From assembly GCA_002435145.1 (NCBI GenBank), contig DJLT01000034.1, positions 54,137 through 88,817 on the forward strand: DNA of 34,681 bases, given 5' to 3'. Below, in pieces: positions 8,072 to 17,604 of this stretch. This DNA is from Neptuniibacter sp. UBA6509 (GTDB lineage Bacteria > Pseudomonadota > Gammaproteobacteria > Pseudomonadales > Balneatricaceae). Below the pieces are notes generated by a model. It was not told the origin of the DNA and did not search any database. It saw nothing but the letters and a program-made list of their open reading frames with translations. Position 1 is the stretch's first letter; every line of letters begins with the position of its first letter. Both the position numbers and the translations under genes were made by a program.

Positions 8072-8950
8072 ATGGAAAATAATGGAATTCCCCTCGTTAA
8101 TGTACCTATGGGACCCGGTAGCCAAGATGAAGGCGATATGGTTCTAGATTACATGAAGATGCCATCTGAGATGGCGAGCTATGATATCCCCATTTTGCCA
8201 GAGGCTGAAACGGTTGCTGAATATCCTCAAGCTATTGCGTTAATGGACGTGTTACAACGTTCTTTGGATAGTTATCAGGTCGGGAGCGAAACACATAAGA
8301 TTACGTTGAATGCATTGGGCGAAGGTGATCTGGAAATTATGAATCAGATTCTAGGTGAAGGAGAAGTGAGTATCTCTATCGCTGGAATCCAACCGGTTAA
8401 AACCCAAGAAACGGTTTTGGCAGGTGTGTGGCGCTTAAGACGCTTTTCTGAATCAGGTGAATTGATCGATGACATTATTGAGATTGCTGATGTGCCTCAG
8501 TTGGCGAGTTTAAATGCGTTTAGTACTCAGCATGAATTGAAGTTTGATGCTGATAATATTCCCGCTGGCGTCCTAAATGCGCCTTCTGTTTTAGTAGAAA
8601 TTCAGGAAGCCTCTGCACAATACCGGCAGGCTCAGATGGAAGGCGTTGCCATAGAGTTTGCTCATGTCATTAATCTATCTCTGCTGCCATTTTCTCCGCA
8701 GGACCATGCTTTCCTATCGCAAGTGACAGGAACCGGACCTGTGACCATCTTATCTCGAGGTTATGGAAACTGCCGTATCACATCGACTCAGATCGAGGGG
8801 TTATGGCGGGTTCAGTACTTCAATAGCACAGATCAATTGATCCTCGATACATTAGAAATTACAGAGATGCCGCTGGTTGCTTGTGCTGCTCAGGAAGACT
8901 TAGATGATTCATCTGAGCGTTTGAAAGAGATTCGAGAGGTGCTCATATGA
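8072..8950 (+). CDS. hupH: HyaF/HupH hydrogenase maturation protein
   Basis: Member of the HyaF/HupH family, needed for processing of uptake hydrogenases, probably acting on the small subunit. Recognised by the GPGSQ motif near the N-terminus, the ILGEGEVS segment and the repeated ETVLAGVWRLR / TQIEGLWRVQYF halves. The family is built from two related lobes, and both are here. Length 292 residues. AGAGGA lies eight bases before the ATG. The last codons overlap the hupI start by ATGA, implying translational coupling. Confidence 0.9.
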   Translation: MENNGIPLVNVPMGPGSQDEGDMVLDYMKMPSEMASYDIPILPEAETVAEYPQAIALMDVLQRSLDSYQVGSETHKITLNALGEGDLEIMNQILGEGEVSISIAGIQPVKTQETVLAGVWRLRRFSESGELIDDIIEIADVPQLASLNAFSTQHELKFDADNIPAGVLNAPSVLVEIQEASAQYRQAQMEGVAIEFAHVINLSLLPFSPQDHAFLSQVTGTGPVTILSRGYGNCRITSTQIEGLWRVQYFNSTDQLILDTLEITEMPLVACAAQEDLDDSSERLKEIREVLI

Positions 8951-9168
8951 GCTATCAAGGTTTTGAGGGTAGCTACCTAGGCGATCAAAGCCGTGTGCAA
9001 GATGATGCGCGTTTGGAGTGCAAAATCTGTTGGCATGTCTATGACCCTCAAGAGGGGGACAGTATATGGCAGGTTGCGGCAGGAACCCCTTTTAGTCAGC
9101 TCCCTGAGCATTGGCGTTGTCCTGAATGTGACGGTGAAAAAGATCAGTTTATGGTCTTGGAAGGTTAG
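8947..9168 (+). CDS. hupI: rubredoxin HupI
   Basis: Small iron protein with one Fe(SCys)4 centre. The four ligands are C25 and C28 (CKIC) and C58 and C61 (CPEC), with the usual YDP and WRCPEC rubredoxin contexts. The 24-residue N-terminal extension before the first cysteine is typical of hydrogenase-linked rubredoxins. The family is thought to supply electrons or protection during assembly of the Fe-S small subunit under oxygen. Its ATG overlaps the hupH stop (ATGA) and hupJ starts four bases downstream. Confidence 0.93.
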   Translation: MSYQGFEGSYLGDQSRVQDDARLECKICWHVYDPQEGDSIWQVAAGTPFSQLPEHWRCPECDGEKDQFMVLEG

Positions 9169-9171
9169 ATC

Positions 9172-9849
9172 ATGGTAAACGCAGAGCAAATTAAGCAGCA
9201 TTTTAATGAAGTCGCACAGAAAATGTCTGACTTGCCTGTGTTTAATTCACACTTGTCTGTCGAGTGTGTTGGTTTTGAATCTCCATCAGCAGCGGAGCGA
9301 GAGGGTTATACTATGGGGGTTTTAGTGACGCCGTGGTGTATGAACTTAATGCTGCTTCCGACTAGTCCAACGTCGCGTTATGGCGATGATGGTAGGGGAG
9401 CGCTTATAGGTGATAAGCAACTAATCACAATGCCTTCAGGGGTGTATGAATTTATTTCTGCTGATAATGGAGCGCTAGGTCGTTACTTAAGTTGTTCGTT
9501 GTTTTCCCCTATGTTCGAATTTTCTGATCAAAAACATGCGGTTGAAACGGCCCAGGCCGCATTGGAAGCCGTTAAGAGTGATCAGAATCAAAGTTTGACT
9601 GACCTGCAGCGTGCTAAAAAAGAGTTAGCTAACGGGGAATGCAGTAGAGAGCAGCGCAATCACCTTTCTTTATCTAATAGCGGACATAAGGCCGAGGTCG
9701 TTGAGAGCCGGCCAACACTTTCACAAGCTGATCAGCAGACAAATCAATCAGATATAGCAATTAGTAATGGTGAAATAGATAAACCAAAAAAACAATTAAG
9801 TCGTCGGGGCTTTTTAACTGCGGGTTTATCTAAGAGGACAGGTGCCTAA
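9172..9849 (+). CDS. hupJ: HybE/HupJ hydrogenase assembly chaperone
   Basis: The N-terminal 110 residues match the HybE fold, including the hallmark GVLVTPWCMNLMLLP and the PSGVYEF segment. In E. coli HybE binds the Tat signal peptide of the small subunit before export. The remainder (about 120-205) is a low-complexity polar linker. The C-terminus carries SRRGFLTAG (210-218), which resembles a twin-arginine motif but lacks a long hydrophobic stretch after it. GGAAGG before the ATG gives a good ribosome site. The stop abuts the hupK start with no gap. Confidence 0.88.
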   Translation: MVNAEQIKQHFNEVAQKMSDLPVFNSHLSVECVGFESPSAAEREGYTMGVLVTPWCMNLMLLPTSPTSRYGDDGRGALIGDKQLITMPSGVYEFISADNGALGRYLSCSLFSPMFEFSDQKHAVETAQAALEAVKSDQNQSLTDLQRAKKELANGECSREQRNHLSLSNSGHKAEVVESRPTLSQADQQTNQSDIAISNGEIDKPKKQLSRRGFLTAGLSKRTGA

Positions 9850-11010
9850 ATGGTCGTTGAGGCTCACGCAAGCTCCCTTACCCATATAGCGGGGCGCTTG
9901 AATATTATAGTGAAGTACGATGGCCAAAAAATTCTGGCGGTTCTCATTAATTCGACACGGCCTAAGTTACTGACTCGTTTACTTGAAGGCAAAAGACCTG
10001 AAGAGGCCTTCAATTTAATACCTCTAATTTTTTCGTTATGCGGAACGGCTCAGACAGTCGCTGGCGCGATGGCGATTGAGTCACTACGCGGGGTTAAGGT
10101 TTGTAAAGAGGTAGAGATCGCAAGGTCTGTTTTAATTTATCTGGAAACGGCTAAAGAGCTTTGCTTACGTTTATCTAAAGATTGGTTGGAAAATGCCCCT
10201 CTGATTGATGTTTATGACGTTATGACATGTTACCGCTCTGCATTGAGTCAGCTTGGATTCTCCCTTGATTTGCAAACTGATACGAGTAACGCCCAAGCAG
10301 AATTTAACTATGCGGAGCTGCTGTATTCGTTAGAAAAGCTGTTGCTGCCGTTAACAAGTTTTTGTGAAAAATCAACGAGTGTTGAACGCGGTATTACGCC
10401 ATTTTCACAGTTGGTTGATAACCTTAATGCACAATTTGAAGGAGTTGAACTTGGGCCGTCAGCACCGGCTTTAAATCTTACTGCTGAGTATTTGGAGCAA
10501 AAATTTGAAAGTGATGATGTTGCCGCTGTTTTTTGTTCTCGGCCAACGATAGAAACGAATGGCGGATCTATGTGTGCTGAAACCGGTGTTTGGGCTCGGC
10601 ATGCTGACAATAAGCTGATCCTTCAGGCTGAAGCTGAGGGATCACATCAGCTTACTTTGAGGTTTCTTGCTTTGGTTTATGAGTTGGCAAGTATTCCAGC
10701 CAAGATTAGAGAGATAATAAATAGTGAGACTGGTAGATTAGGTGTTACAGCTTCAGAAGGTTTAGCGACTGTGAATACGGCCCGGGGTTTGTTAGTTCAC
10801 AAAGTCACGTTGGAGAATGTAAACGGTGATGAGCGCATTAATAAGTATCATATCATTGCCCCAACTGAGTGGAACTTTCATCCTGAAGGGAGTTTGATTT
10901 CTATACTTCAAGGGGTGGTGGTATCAAGAGAAAATTTAATGCCCTTACTGGATAAATTGATTTTGGCAATTGACCCTTGTGTTGCCTATGACATTAAAAT
11001 AGAAGAATAA
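9850..11010 (+). CDS. hupK: HupK, large-subunit-like maturation protein
   Basis: A degenerate relative of the hydrogenase large subunit, thought to act as a scaffold or transient carrier for the Fe(CN)2CO group under oxygen. The usual RxCGxC motif is reduced to LCGTAQ (about 64-69), and the C-terminal DPCxxCxxH is reduced to DPCVAYDI. A nickel-iron centre like that of HupL is therefore not expected. The N-terminal GRLNIIV and C-terminal WNFHPEGSL segments follow large-subunit patterns. Length 386. AAGAGGA sits before the start codon, which directly follows the hupJ stop. Confidence 0.85.
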   Translation: MVVEAHASSLTHIAGRLNIIVKYDGQKILAVLINSTRPKLLTRLLEGKRPEEAFNLIPLIFSLCGTAQTVAGAMAIESLRGVKVCKEVEIARSVLIYLETAKELCLRLSKDWLENAPLIDVYDVMTCYRSALSQLGFSLDLQTDTSNAQAEFNYAELLYSLEKLLLPLTSFCEKSTSVERGITPFSQLVDNLNAQFEGVELGPSAPALNLTAEYLEQKFESDDVAAVFCSRPTIETNGGSMCAETGVWARHADNKLILQAEAEGSHQLTLRFLALVYELASIPAKIREIINSETGRLGVTASEGLATVNTARGLLVHKVTLENVNGDERINKYHIIAPTEWNFHPEGSLISILQGVVVSRENLMPLLDKLILAIDPCVAYDIKIEE

Positions 11011-11012
11011 AA

Positions 11013-11354
11013 ATGCATGAAATGTCTATAGCAGAAGGCATCGTACAGGTGCTAGAAGACCAAGCCAGAGAACAATCCTATACAAAAGTGAAAACTGTTT
11101 GGTTAGAGATTGGCCCCTTGGCAATGATTGAATCAGAAGCGTTACGTTTCTGTTTTGAGGCAGTAACCCGAGATACTTTAGCTGATGGTGCTACTTTAAA
11201 AATAATAAATATAAAAGGCGAAGCGTTTTGTATGCAATGCCTAAAAAATGTCCCTATCACGCAACGTTATGACAGTTGTGTTGAGTGTGGGAGTCATCAT
11301 TTACAGGTGACTCAAGGGGACGAGATGAGAATAAAAGAGCTGGAGGTCGATTAG
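11013..11354 (+). CDS. hypA: hydrogenase nickel-insertion protein HypA
   Basis: Zinc-containing nickel chaperone that works with HypB. It begins [10 protein letters not shown]: His2 and Glu3 are the family's nickel-binding end. The zinc site is C73, C76, C89 and C92 in two CxxC motifs. At 113 residues it is exactly family length. Lies two bases after hupK, and its stop is two bases before the hypB ATG. Confidence 0.95.
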   Translation: MHEMSIAEGIVQVLEDQAREQSYTKVKTVWLEIGPLAMIESEALRFCFEAVTRDTLADGATLKIINIKGEAFCMQCLKNVPITQRYDSCVECGSHHLQVTQGDEMRIKELEVD

Positions 11355-11356
11355 TT

Positions 11357-12301
11357 ATGTGTACGGTTTGTGGATGTAGTGAAGGTAATATAAAAATAGA
11401 AGGCTCAGAGAAAAATGAGCACTCACACACTCATGACGTGTCAGCAGAAAAGCATGTTCATCGCCATGATCATGCTTCGAAAGGTCATTCTGAAGAGCCA
11501 AATGTAGCGGTTCAAACGGGAGATGATCTACATTTCGGCAAAGGTCCCGCTCATGCTCATGTAGCAGGAATGAGCCAGAGTCGGATGGTACAGATAGAGC
11601 AAGATATTTTAGGTAAAAATGATCGCTATGCGAGCTTGAATAGGACTCGATTCCAAGCTCAGAGTATTTTTGTGCTGAATTTAGTCTCTAGCCCAGGTTC
11701 AGGCAAAACAACCCTACTGACGGAAACCATTAAACAGCTTCAAGAACAGCATAAAGAAGCGGTAAATATGGCTGTAATCGAGGGTGATCAACAAACCGCT
11801 AATGATGCTGATCGCATTCGTGAAACGGGTGTGCCGGCAATACAGGTTAATACAGGAAAAGGCTGTCATCTAGATGCACATATGGTCGGCCATGCGCTGG
11901 ATAATTTACCTGAGCTACAAGGTGGTCATCTTTTTATTGAGAATGTTGGTAACTTAGTTTGTCCTGCTGCTTTTGATCTGGGTGAAGCGCATAAAATTGC
12001 TATTCTTTCGGTGACTGAAGGCGAAGATAAACCATTGAAATACCCAGATATGTTTTATGCAGCAGATCTGATGATTTTGAATAAAACAGATCTTCTACCC
12101 CACTTAGATTTTGATGTGGCTAAATGTATCTCTTACGCTAGGCAGGTGAATCCAGATATTAAGGTTTTGCAGCTATCGGCCAAAAGTGGCGAGGGTATGG
12201 CCGAATGGATTGAATGGCTGGAGAGCAATCGAAAGGGGATGATTCATAGCCGTATCGATAAACTCCAATCGGAGATAAATCAGTTTAAGGCGTTGCTTTA
12301 A
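11357..12301 (+). CDS. hypB: hydrogenase nickel-incorporation GTPase HypB
   Basis: GTPase that stores and delivers nickel to the large subunit. Starting at 11357 gives MCTVCGC, the N-terminal high-affinity nickel motif (C2, C5, C7). An in-frame extension back to 11285 would overlap hypA and bury that motif, so it is rejected. A histidine-rich stretch (about residues 22-44, plus HAH near 66) suggests nickel storage. The G-domain shows SPGSGKTT (112-119), EGDQQT, the metal site C170-H171 and NKTD (242-245). GGAGG about ten bases upstream, within hypA. Length 314. Confidence 0.95.
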   Translation: MCTVCGCSEGNIKIEGSEKNEHSHTHDVSAEKHVHRHDHASKGHSEEPNVAVQTGDDLHFGKGPAHAHVAGMSQSRMVQIEQDILGKNDRYASLNRTRFQAQSIFVLNLVSSPGSGKTTLLTETIKQLQEQHKEAVNMAVIEGDQQTANDADRIRETGVPAIQVNTGKGCHLDAHMVGHALDNLPELQGGHLFIENVGNLVCPAAFDLGEAHKIAILSVTEGEDKPLKYPDMFYAADLMILNKTDLLPHLDFDVAKCISYARQVNPDIKVLQLSAKSGEGMAEWIEWLESNRKGMIHSRIDKLQSEINQFKALL

Positions 12302-12302
12302 T

Positions 12303-13757
12303 ATGCAGATACTTAAACGCCCAACGGTCCTATGTGTTGATGATGAAATTCGCTCTTTAGAAACATTAGAGCGAACCTTAGATGAGGACTTTGATGTTCT
12401 CACGGCCTCTAATGCTGATCAGGCGATGGAGCTCTTAGAGGTCAATGAAGTTCATGCCATATTATGTGATCAAAGAATGCCTGGAAAAACAGGTGTGGAA
12501 TTTCTCACAGAGGTGAGGCAGCGTTGGCCTCAAACGGCGCGCCTAATCTTATCTGGTTATACAGATTCTGAGGATATTATCCGTGGTTTAAATGAAGCGG
12601 GAATCCTTCAGTATATTACTAAGCCTTGGCATCCGGACAATTTATTGTTGATTATGCGTGGCGCATGTCGCTTGTATGAGCTGCAAAATGAGAATGAGCT
12701 GCTTGCGATGGAGATGCGCCTGACAGAAGATCAGGCAGAGAAAAATATCTCTCAGAAAAAACAGCGCCTTCAACAAAGCTTTCAGTTAGATGAAATTCGT
12801 CGTCATAAACACAGCCCTTTAAATGATTTATGCGAGCAGACCGCCAAGATTGCACCCTATGATGTTTCTGTTTTAGTTACAGGTCCATCGGGTGCGGGTA
12901 AAGAGTTGTTTGCACGTGCTCTACATTACAATAGCTGTCGGGCCGATAGGCATTTTGTTGTCGAAAACTGCGGAGCTATGCCGGATGAGTTGCTGGCATC
13001 TGAACTCTTTGGTCATAAAAAGGGCTCATTTACCGGTGCGATTTCAGATCATGTTGGCCTATTTGAACAGGCTGACGGTGGTACCATTTTCTTAGATGAA
13101 ATTGGCGAAATTAGTCCCTCATTTCAAGTGAAATTGTTGCGTGTGCTTCAGGAACGTGAAGTTCGCCGCTTAGGAGAACACCAGCGTAGAGCGGTGAACG
13201 TACGTGTCGTTGCTTCTACAAATCGAGACCTTGAGGAAGAGGTAAGAGCCGGGCGTTTTCGCCAAGATCTTTATTTTCGTTTAGCTGAAGTGACTTTAGA
13301 GCTTCCCGCTCTTGAAAAAAGAGCGGTCGATATACCGGTATTAGCGGAAGGTTTTTTAGAAAAGGCGGTCGCCGAATTCGATAAACCGGTTAAAGGTTTT
13401 ACTGAGGAGGCTTTAGGCTGCATGAGTCGTTACTGCTGGCCAGGGAATGTAAGGGAGTTACAGAACGAAGTTAGACGGATGTTGGTGTTATCAACGGAAG
13501 ACCGGTTATCAGCGGATCTACTTAGCCCTAGGGTCTTAAGGGCTGCACCGATTGAAGAGACTGCAGAAACAGAAGTGCTGGCATGTTTAGATGGAACCTT
13601 AAAGGAGCGTATCGAGGGGTTAGAAAAACGAATATTACGTGAAACGCTTATTCGTCACCGTTGGAATAAAAGCCAAGCATCGCGGGAGTTGGGTTTATCT
13701 CGTGTAGGGTTGCGTTCAAAGCTTGAGCGCTATGGTTTAAATAAGGACTTCCATTAA
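12303..13757 (+). CDS. hupR: NtrC-family hydrogenase regulator HupR/HoxA
   Basis: Response regulator controlling hydrogenase genes. Receiver domain 1-120 with D13/D14, phosphoacceptor D56 and K107 all present. A linker follows, then a sigma-54 AAA+ domain with Walker A GPSGAGKE (194-201), loop GSFTGA (241-246, a variant of GAFTGA), Walker B FLDEIGE, and a Fis-type helix-turn-helix at the C-terminus (NKSQASRELGLSRVGLRSKLERYGL). The intact sigma-54 contact loop contrasts with the sigma-70-type mechanism reported for Rhodobacter HupR. Position directly after hypB supports the name. The cognate kinase (HupT/HoxJ) and the H2 sensor are not in the window. Confidence 0.9.
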   Translation: MQILKRPTVLCVDDEIRSLETLERTLDEDFDVLTASNADQAMELLEVNEVHAILCDQRMPGKTGVEFLTEVRQRWPQTARLILSGYTDSEDIIRGLNEAGILQYITKPWHPDNLLLIMRGACRLYELQNENELLAMEMRLTEDQAEKNISQKKQRLQQSFQLDEIRRHKHSPLNDLCEQTAKIAPYDVSVLVTGPSGAGKELFARALHYNSCRADRHFVVENCGAMPDELLASELFGHKKGSFTGAISDHVGLFEQADGGTIFLDEIGEISPSFQVKLLRVLQEREVRRLGEHQRRAVNVRVVASTNRDLEEEVRAGRFRQDLYFRLAEVTLELPALEKRAVDIPVLAEGFLEKAVAEFDKPVKGFTEEALGCMSRYCWPGNVRELQNEVRRMLVLSTEDRLSADLLSPRVLRAAPIEETAETEVLACLDGTLKERIEGLEKRILRETLIRHRWNKSQASRELGLSRVGLRSKLERYGLNKDFH

Positions 13758-13780
13758 TTCGATGCAGGTAGTGTAGGGTT

Positions 13781-16195
13781 ATGGCTGTGACTGCGATGAG
13801 TATTCGTATAACCGGGCAAGTTCAGGGGGTCGGCTTCCGTCCTTTTGTTTATAACCTTGCAGGGCGTTTGTCGGTCTGCGGATTTGTACGAAATGATCCC
13901 CAGGGTGTGTTTATCCATGCTCAGGCAGAGTCTTCGGTTTTACAGCAGTTTAAAGAGCGGCTGCTTCATGAACAGCCTTCAATGTCATTGATTGAAGGAT
14001 TAAAAGCCGAACCGGCAGACGTAGAGTTAAAATACACCGCTTTTACTATTGCTGTGAGTGAGGCTGGAGAAGTGCAACAGGGTGTCACGCCCGATGCCAG
14101 TGTATGCCAAGCCTGTTTAGCGGAACTGTTTGATCCTAAGGACCGACGCTACAAATATCCATTTATTAATTGCACAAACTGCGGCCCTCGATACAGCTTA
14201 ATAACGGCTTTGCCGTACGATCGTGCCCACACCACCATGCGAGTATTTGCCCAGTGTCAGCTATGTTCGGATGAGTACAACACTTCATCTAATCGCCGTT
14301 TTCATGCGCAGCCAAATGCTTGTGCGGAGTGTGGCCCATCTTTATCGTTTCACAATCATGCAGGGGAGCAAATCCTTTCATGTGATCCTATAGCTGAAAC
14401 CCTTGCACTGATTCAGCAGGGTGGGGTCATGGCTGTTAAAGGAATTGGAGGTTTTCACCTTGTTTGTGATGCTCGCAATGATGAAGCCATAAAGCGCTTA
14501 CGTGAATTGAAACATCGAGAGGCTAAGCCGTTTGCAGTTATGGCGGCTAATCCTGATTCATTAAACTCAGTTGTGAGAGTGACTCCGCAGATTAAACAGC
14601 GTTTGCAGGGTATGGATGCGCCTATAGTGCTGTGCCCTCGTACCTACTTAGAGGATGGAGAAGGATTACCCGACGCTATAGCACCTGGATTAGCTTGGTT
14701 AGGTGTTATGTTACCTCACTCTCCAATCCACTATTTACTGTTTCATAAAGCCGCTGGTGAACCTGCTGGTAGCTCATGGTTGGATGAGCCTCAGGATCTA
14801 CTCTTGGTTATGACTAGCGCTAATCGTAGCGGAAACCCGTTAGTGTTTGAGAATCCTCTAGCATTTAAGCAACTGGCCGGAATTGCAGATGGTTTTTTAG
14901 TTCACGATAGAGATATCCAGACGCGCAGTGATGACTCCGTTATCAGTGCTATGGGGAGCGAGCAGTCGATTGTAAGGCGGGGACGGGGCTTATCACCTCA
15001 GTTTATACCGTTATCTTCTGGTTTTGAGCAGTTGAATAAATCGGTGCTTTCAGTTGGCGCATTTTATAAAAATACAGTCTGTCTGACTAAAGGTAGTCGA
15101 GCTTATGTGTCGCAATATATAGGGGATTTAGATAATCCAGATTGCTGCAGGGCACTAAATGAAACAGTTGAACAACTGAAATCCCTACTCGATATTGAGC
15201 CAGAGCTGGTTGTGTCAGACCAGCACCCGGATTTCTATAGCTCACAGTTTGCTGAGCGCTATAGTCAACAGCAGGGTATACCTTGGCTTCAAGTTCAACA
15301 TCATCATGCACATATAGCGGCGGTTGTGGCTGAACATCAGATCAGAGAACCGGTCTTAGGTTTAGCACTTGATGGACTTGGGCTGGGTGATAATGGAGAG
15401 CTATGGGGGGGCGAGCTACTTTTTGCCCATGAGGGGCAATTTGAACGTATCGCTCACCTATCTCCTTTAGTGATGCCCGGGGCAGAGCAAGCGTCTAAAG
15501 CGCCTTGGCGCATGGCCGCTGGTGCTTTGTTTAAGCTTGGTCAAGCTGATTGTGTTTCACAGCGCTTTTCTGAGCAGCCCGGAGTTAATGTGGTTGAGCA
15601 GCTATTGCTCAAACAGCTTAACTGTCCAGAAACAACCAGCGCGGGGCGTTTATTTGATACGGTCGCGGGGTTATTGGGTGTGAGCAATCTAAATCAATAT
15701 GAAGCCCAAGCGGCAATGCTGCTTGAGTCGTTAGCTTATAACTATTTACAAAATCATGACTGGCCTACCGAGTTACCTCTTATTGAAGTTGATGAAAATG
15801 GCGATCTAAATTGCCTCTCTTTACTTGATCGCCTCTCAAACTGTTCTGACTCTGCTTATGGTGCTGCGCTGTTCCATCAACAGTTTATTCAAGGCTTAGT
15901 TCAGTGGGTAGGTCAACACAGTGAAGTCAGGGGTATTAAAAGAATCGTGCTATCAGGTGGCTGTTTTTTAAATAAGTTGTTGCTAACGGAAGTGAAGTCC
16001 CGTTTACAAAAAGAGGAGCTTGATGTTTTTCTTGCAGTGAAAATGCCTTGTAACGATGGTGCAATTTCCCTAGGTCAGGCCCAGATAGCATTAGAAATCG
16101 AGTATCAAAAATTCCTACAAAAACAACAAGCTGGATCAGCGCTGAAACATGATCGATATGACGCTTTTTCAGAGGAGAAAAAATTATGTGTTTAG
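13781..16195 (+). CDS. hypF: carbamoyltransferase HypF
   Basis: Starts synthesis of the cyanide ligands by moving the carbamoyl group of carbamoyl phosphate to HypE via carbamoyl-AMP. Domains in order: acylphosphatase ([14 protein letters not shown], catalytic R20), paired zinc fingers (CQACL, CTNCGPR, CQLC, CAECGPS, about 108-190), a YrdC-like segment ([12 protein letters not shown]), and a Kae1-like C-terminal domain with HHHAHIAAV and the late SGGCFLN. Length 804, slightly above usual. A second ATG 15 bases in would also suit, since the ribosome site is weak for both. Its last ten bases overlap the hypC start. Confidence 0.95.
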   Translation: MAVTAMSIRITGQVQGVGFRPFVYNLAGRLSVCGFVRNDPQGVFIHAQAESSVLQQFKERLLHEQPSMSLIEGLKAEPADVELKYTAFTIAVSEAGEVQQGVTPDASVCQACLAELFDPKDRRYKYPFINCTNCGPRYSLITALPYDRAHTTMRVFAQCQLCSDEYNTSSNRRFHAQPNACAECGPSLSFHNHAGEQILSCDPIAETLALIQQGGVMAVKGIGGFHLVCDARNDEAIKRLRELKHREAKPFAVMAANPDSLNSVVRVTPQIKQRLQGMDAPIVLCPRTYLEDGEGLPDAIAPGLAWLGVMLPHSPIHYLLFHKAAGEPAGSSWLDEPQDLLLVMTSANRSGNPLVFENPLAFKQLAGIADGFLVHDRDIQTRSDDSVISAMGSEQSIVRRGRGLSPQFIPLSSGFEQLNKSVLSVGAFYKNTVCLTKGSRAYVSQYIGDLDNPDCCRALNETVEQLKSLLDIEPELVVSDQHPDFYSSQFAERYSQQQGIPWLQVQHHHAHIAAVVAEHQIREPVLGLALDGLGLGDNGELWGGELLFAHEGQFERIAHLSPLVMPGAEQASKAPWRMAAGALFKLGQADCVSQRFSEQPGVNVVEQLLLKQLNCPETTSAGRLFDTVAGLLGVSNLNQYEAQAAMLLESLAYNYLQNHDWPTELPLIEVDENGDLNCLSLLDRLSNCSDSAYGAALFHQQFIQGLVQWVGQHSEVRGIKRIVLSGGCFLNKLLLTEVKSRLQKEELDVFLAVKMPCNDGAISLGQAQIALEIEYQKFLQKQQAGSALKHDRYDAFSEEKKLCV

Positions 16196-16434
16196 CGATC
16201 CCTGTGCGTATAGAGGAAGTTCTGGGAGCTGAAACCGCTATAGCTGATATAGGCGGGGTACGAAAAGAGATCAATGTCGCGCTTATCAGTGATTTAGCTG
16301 TAGGGGATTACGTTATTATGCACGTAGGGTATGCGCTAAATAAAATTGATCCACAAGAAGCTGAGCGCACACTTGCTCTATTTGCCGAGCTGGATGAATT
16401 AGACCAGAAAGCCTCTATTGAGGCCACGCAATGA
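16186..16434 (+). CDS. hypC: hydrogenase assembly chaperone HypC
   Basis: Partner of HypD in building Fe(CN)2CO, delivering it to the large subunit. The essential Cys2 is present (MCLAIPV), followed by the family pattern with [14 protein letters not shown] and [16 protein letters not shown]. 82 residues, standard. The start lies inside the end of hypF (10-base overlap) with AGAGGAG upstream. The stop overlaps the hypD ATG as ATGA. Confidence 0.95.
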   Translation: MCLAIPVRIEEVLGAETAIADIGGVRKEINVALISDLAVGDYVIMHVGYALNKIDPQEAERTLALFAELDELDQKASIEATQ

Positions 16435-17588
16435 AATATGTGAATGAATATCGTGATGGGGCGTTAGCGAAAGAGATTGCGGATAAAATTCGTCAAGAGG
16501 TTAATCCTGATCGCGAATATAACTTTATGGAATTTTGCGGCGGTCATACCCATGCTATTTTTCGCTATGGAATCCCTGACCTGCTGCCCGCAAATGTAAA
16601 CATGATTCATGGCCCGGGATGCCCGGTCTGTGTTTTGCCTATCCCTCGTCTTGATGCGGCTATTGAATTAGCGGTGACCCATAAGGTTATTCTCTGCTCA
16701 TATGGTGACATGCTGCGTGTACCCGGATCGCGCAAGCGTAGTCTGTTAAAGGCTAAAGCCGAAGGGGCAGATGTTCGAATGGTTTACTCCTGTATGGATG
16801 CTCTGCGCATAGCGCAAGAGAATCCTGATCAGGAGGTGGTTTTTTTCGCTATTGGTTTTGAAACGACTACTCCACCTACCGCGTTAGTTATAGAGCAGGC
16901 ACTGAAGTTAGGCCTGAAAAACTTCACCGTTTATTGCAATCATGTTCTGACTCCCGCTGCGATCAGTAACATCCTTGAGTCACCAGAAGTGCGTGAACTG
17001 GGGGTTCTGCCGTTAGATGGTTTTGTTGGGCCCGCTCATGTGAGTACAGTGATTGGCTCCCAGCCCTATTACTATTTTGCAGAAGAGTACCAAAAACCGG
17101 TTGTTATAGCGGGTTTCGAACCTTTGGATGTTTTACAAGCGATCTTAATGCTTGTGCGGCAGATTAATGAAGGTCGTGCTGAAGTAGAGAATGAGTTTGC
17201 CCGTGCAGTGACCTATGAAGGTAATCCTCGCGCGAAGCAAGTAGTTGCAGATACCTTCGAGTTACGCCGTTCTTTTGAGTGGAGGGGATTGGGAGTTGTT
17301 CCTTATAGCGCCCTCAAAATTAAGCAGAAGTACGCTCAGTTTGATGCGGAAAAACGCTTCACCGTTGATTACCGAAGTACTCGCGAAAACAAATCTTGTG
17401 AATGTGGGGCTATCTTACGTGGGGTAAAATCCCCTCGGGATTGCACTCTCTTTGGTGATCCTTGTACCCCTGAAAACCCATTAGGCTCCTGCATGGTTTC
17501 TAGTGAGGGGGCTTGCGCAGCCTATTATAGTTACGGTCGTTATCAAGATCGTACTTTTGCTTCTGATAAATCACACCCTGCTGCTTGA
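16431..17588 (+). CDS. hypD: hydrogenase Fe-centre assembly scaffold HypD
   Basis: Iron-sulfur scaffold on which the Fe(CN)2CO group is assembled together with HypC. Conserved motifs: MEFCGGHTH (C36), [10 protein letters not shown] (C64, C67), the [10 protein letters not shown] segment, and a C-terminal cysteine set ([35 protein letters not shown]) that binds the [4Fe-4S] cluster. Length 385 is slightly longer than E. coli HypD (373). Translationally coupled to hypC by ATGA; hypE follows 16 bases later. Confidence 0.95.
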   Translation: MKYVNEYRDGALAKEIADKIRQEVNPDREYNFMEFCGGHTHAIFRYGIPDLLPANVNMIHGPGCPVCVLPIPRLDAAIELAVTHKVILCSYGDMLRVPGSRKRSLLKAKAEGADVRMVYSCMDALRIAQENPDQEVVFFAIGFETTTPPTALVIEQALKLGLKNFTVYCNHVLTPAAISNILESPEVRELGVLPLDGFVGPAHVSTVIGSQPYYYFAEEYQKPVVIAGFEPLDVLQAILMLVRQINEGRAEVENEFARAVTYEGNPRAKQVVADTFELRRSFEWRGLGVVPYSALKIKQKYAQFDAEKRFTVDYRSTRENKSCECGAILRGVKSPRDCTLFGDPCTPENPLGSCMVSSEGACAAYYSYGRYQDRTFASDKSHPAA

Positions 17589-17604
17589 ACTCGAGAATAA
17601 TAAT

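Noticed and set aside
11285..11356. N-terminal extension of hypB into hypA
   Set aside because: The MCTVCGC nickel motif must be N-terminal, which fixes the start at 11357.
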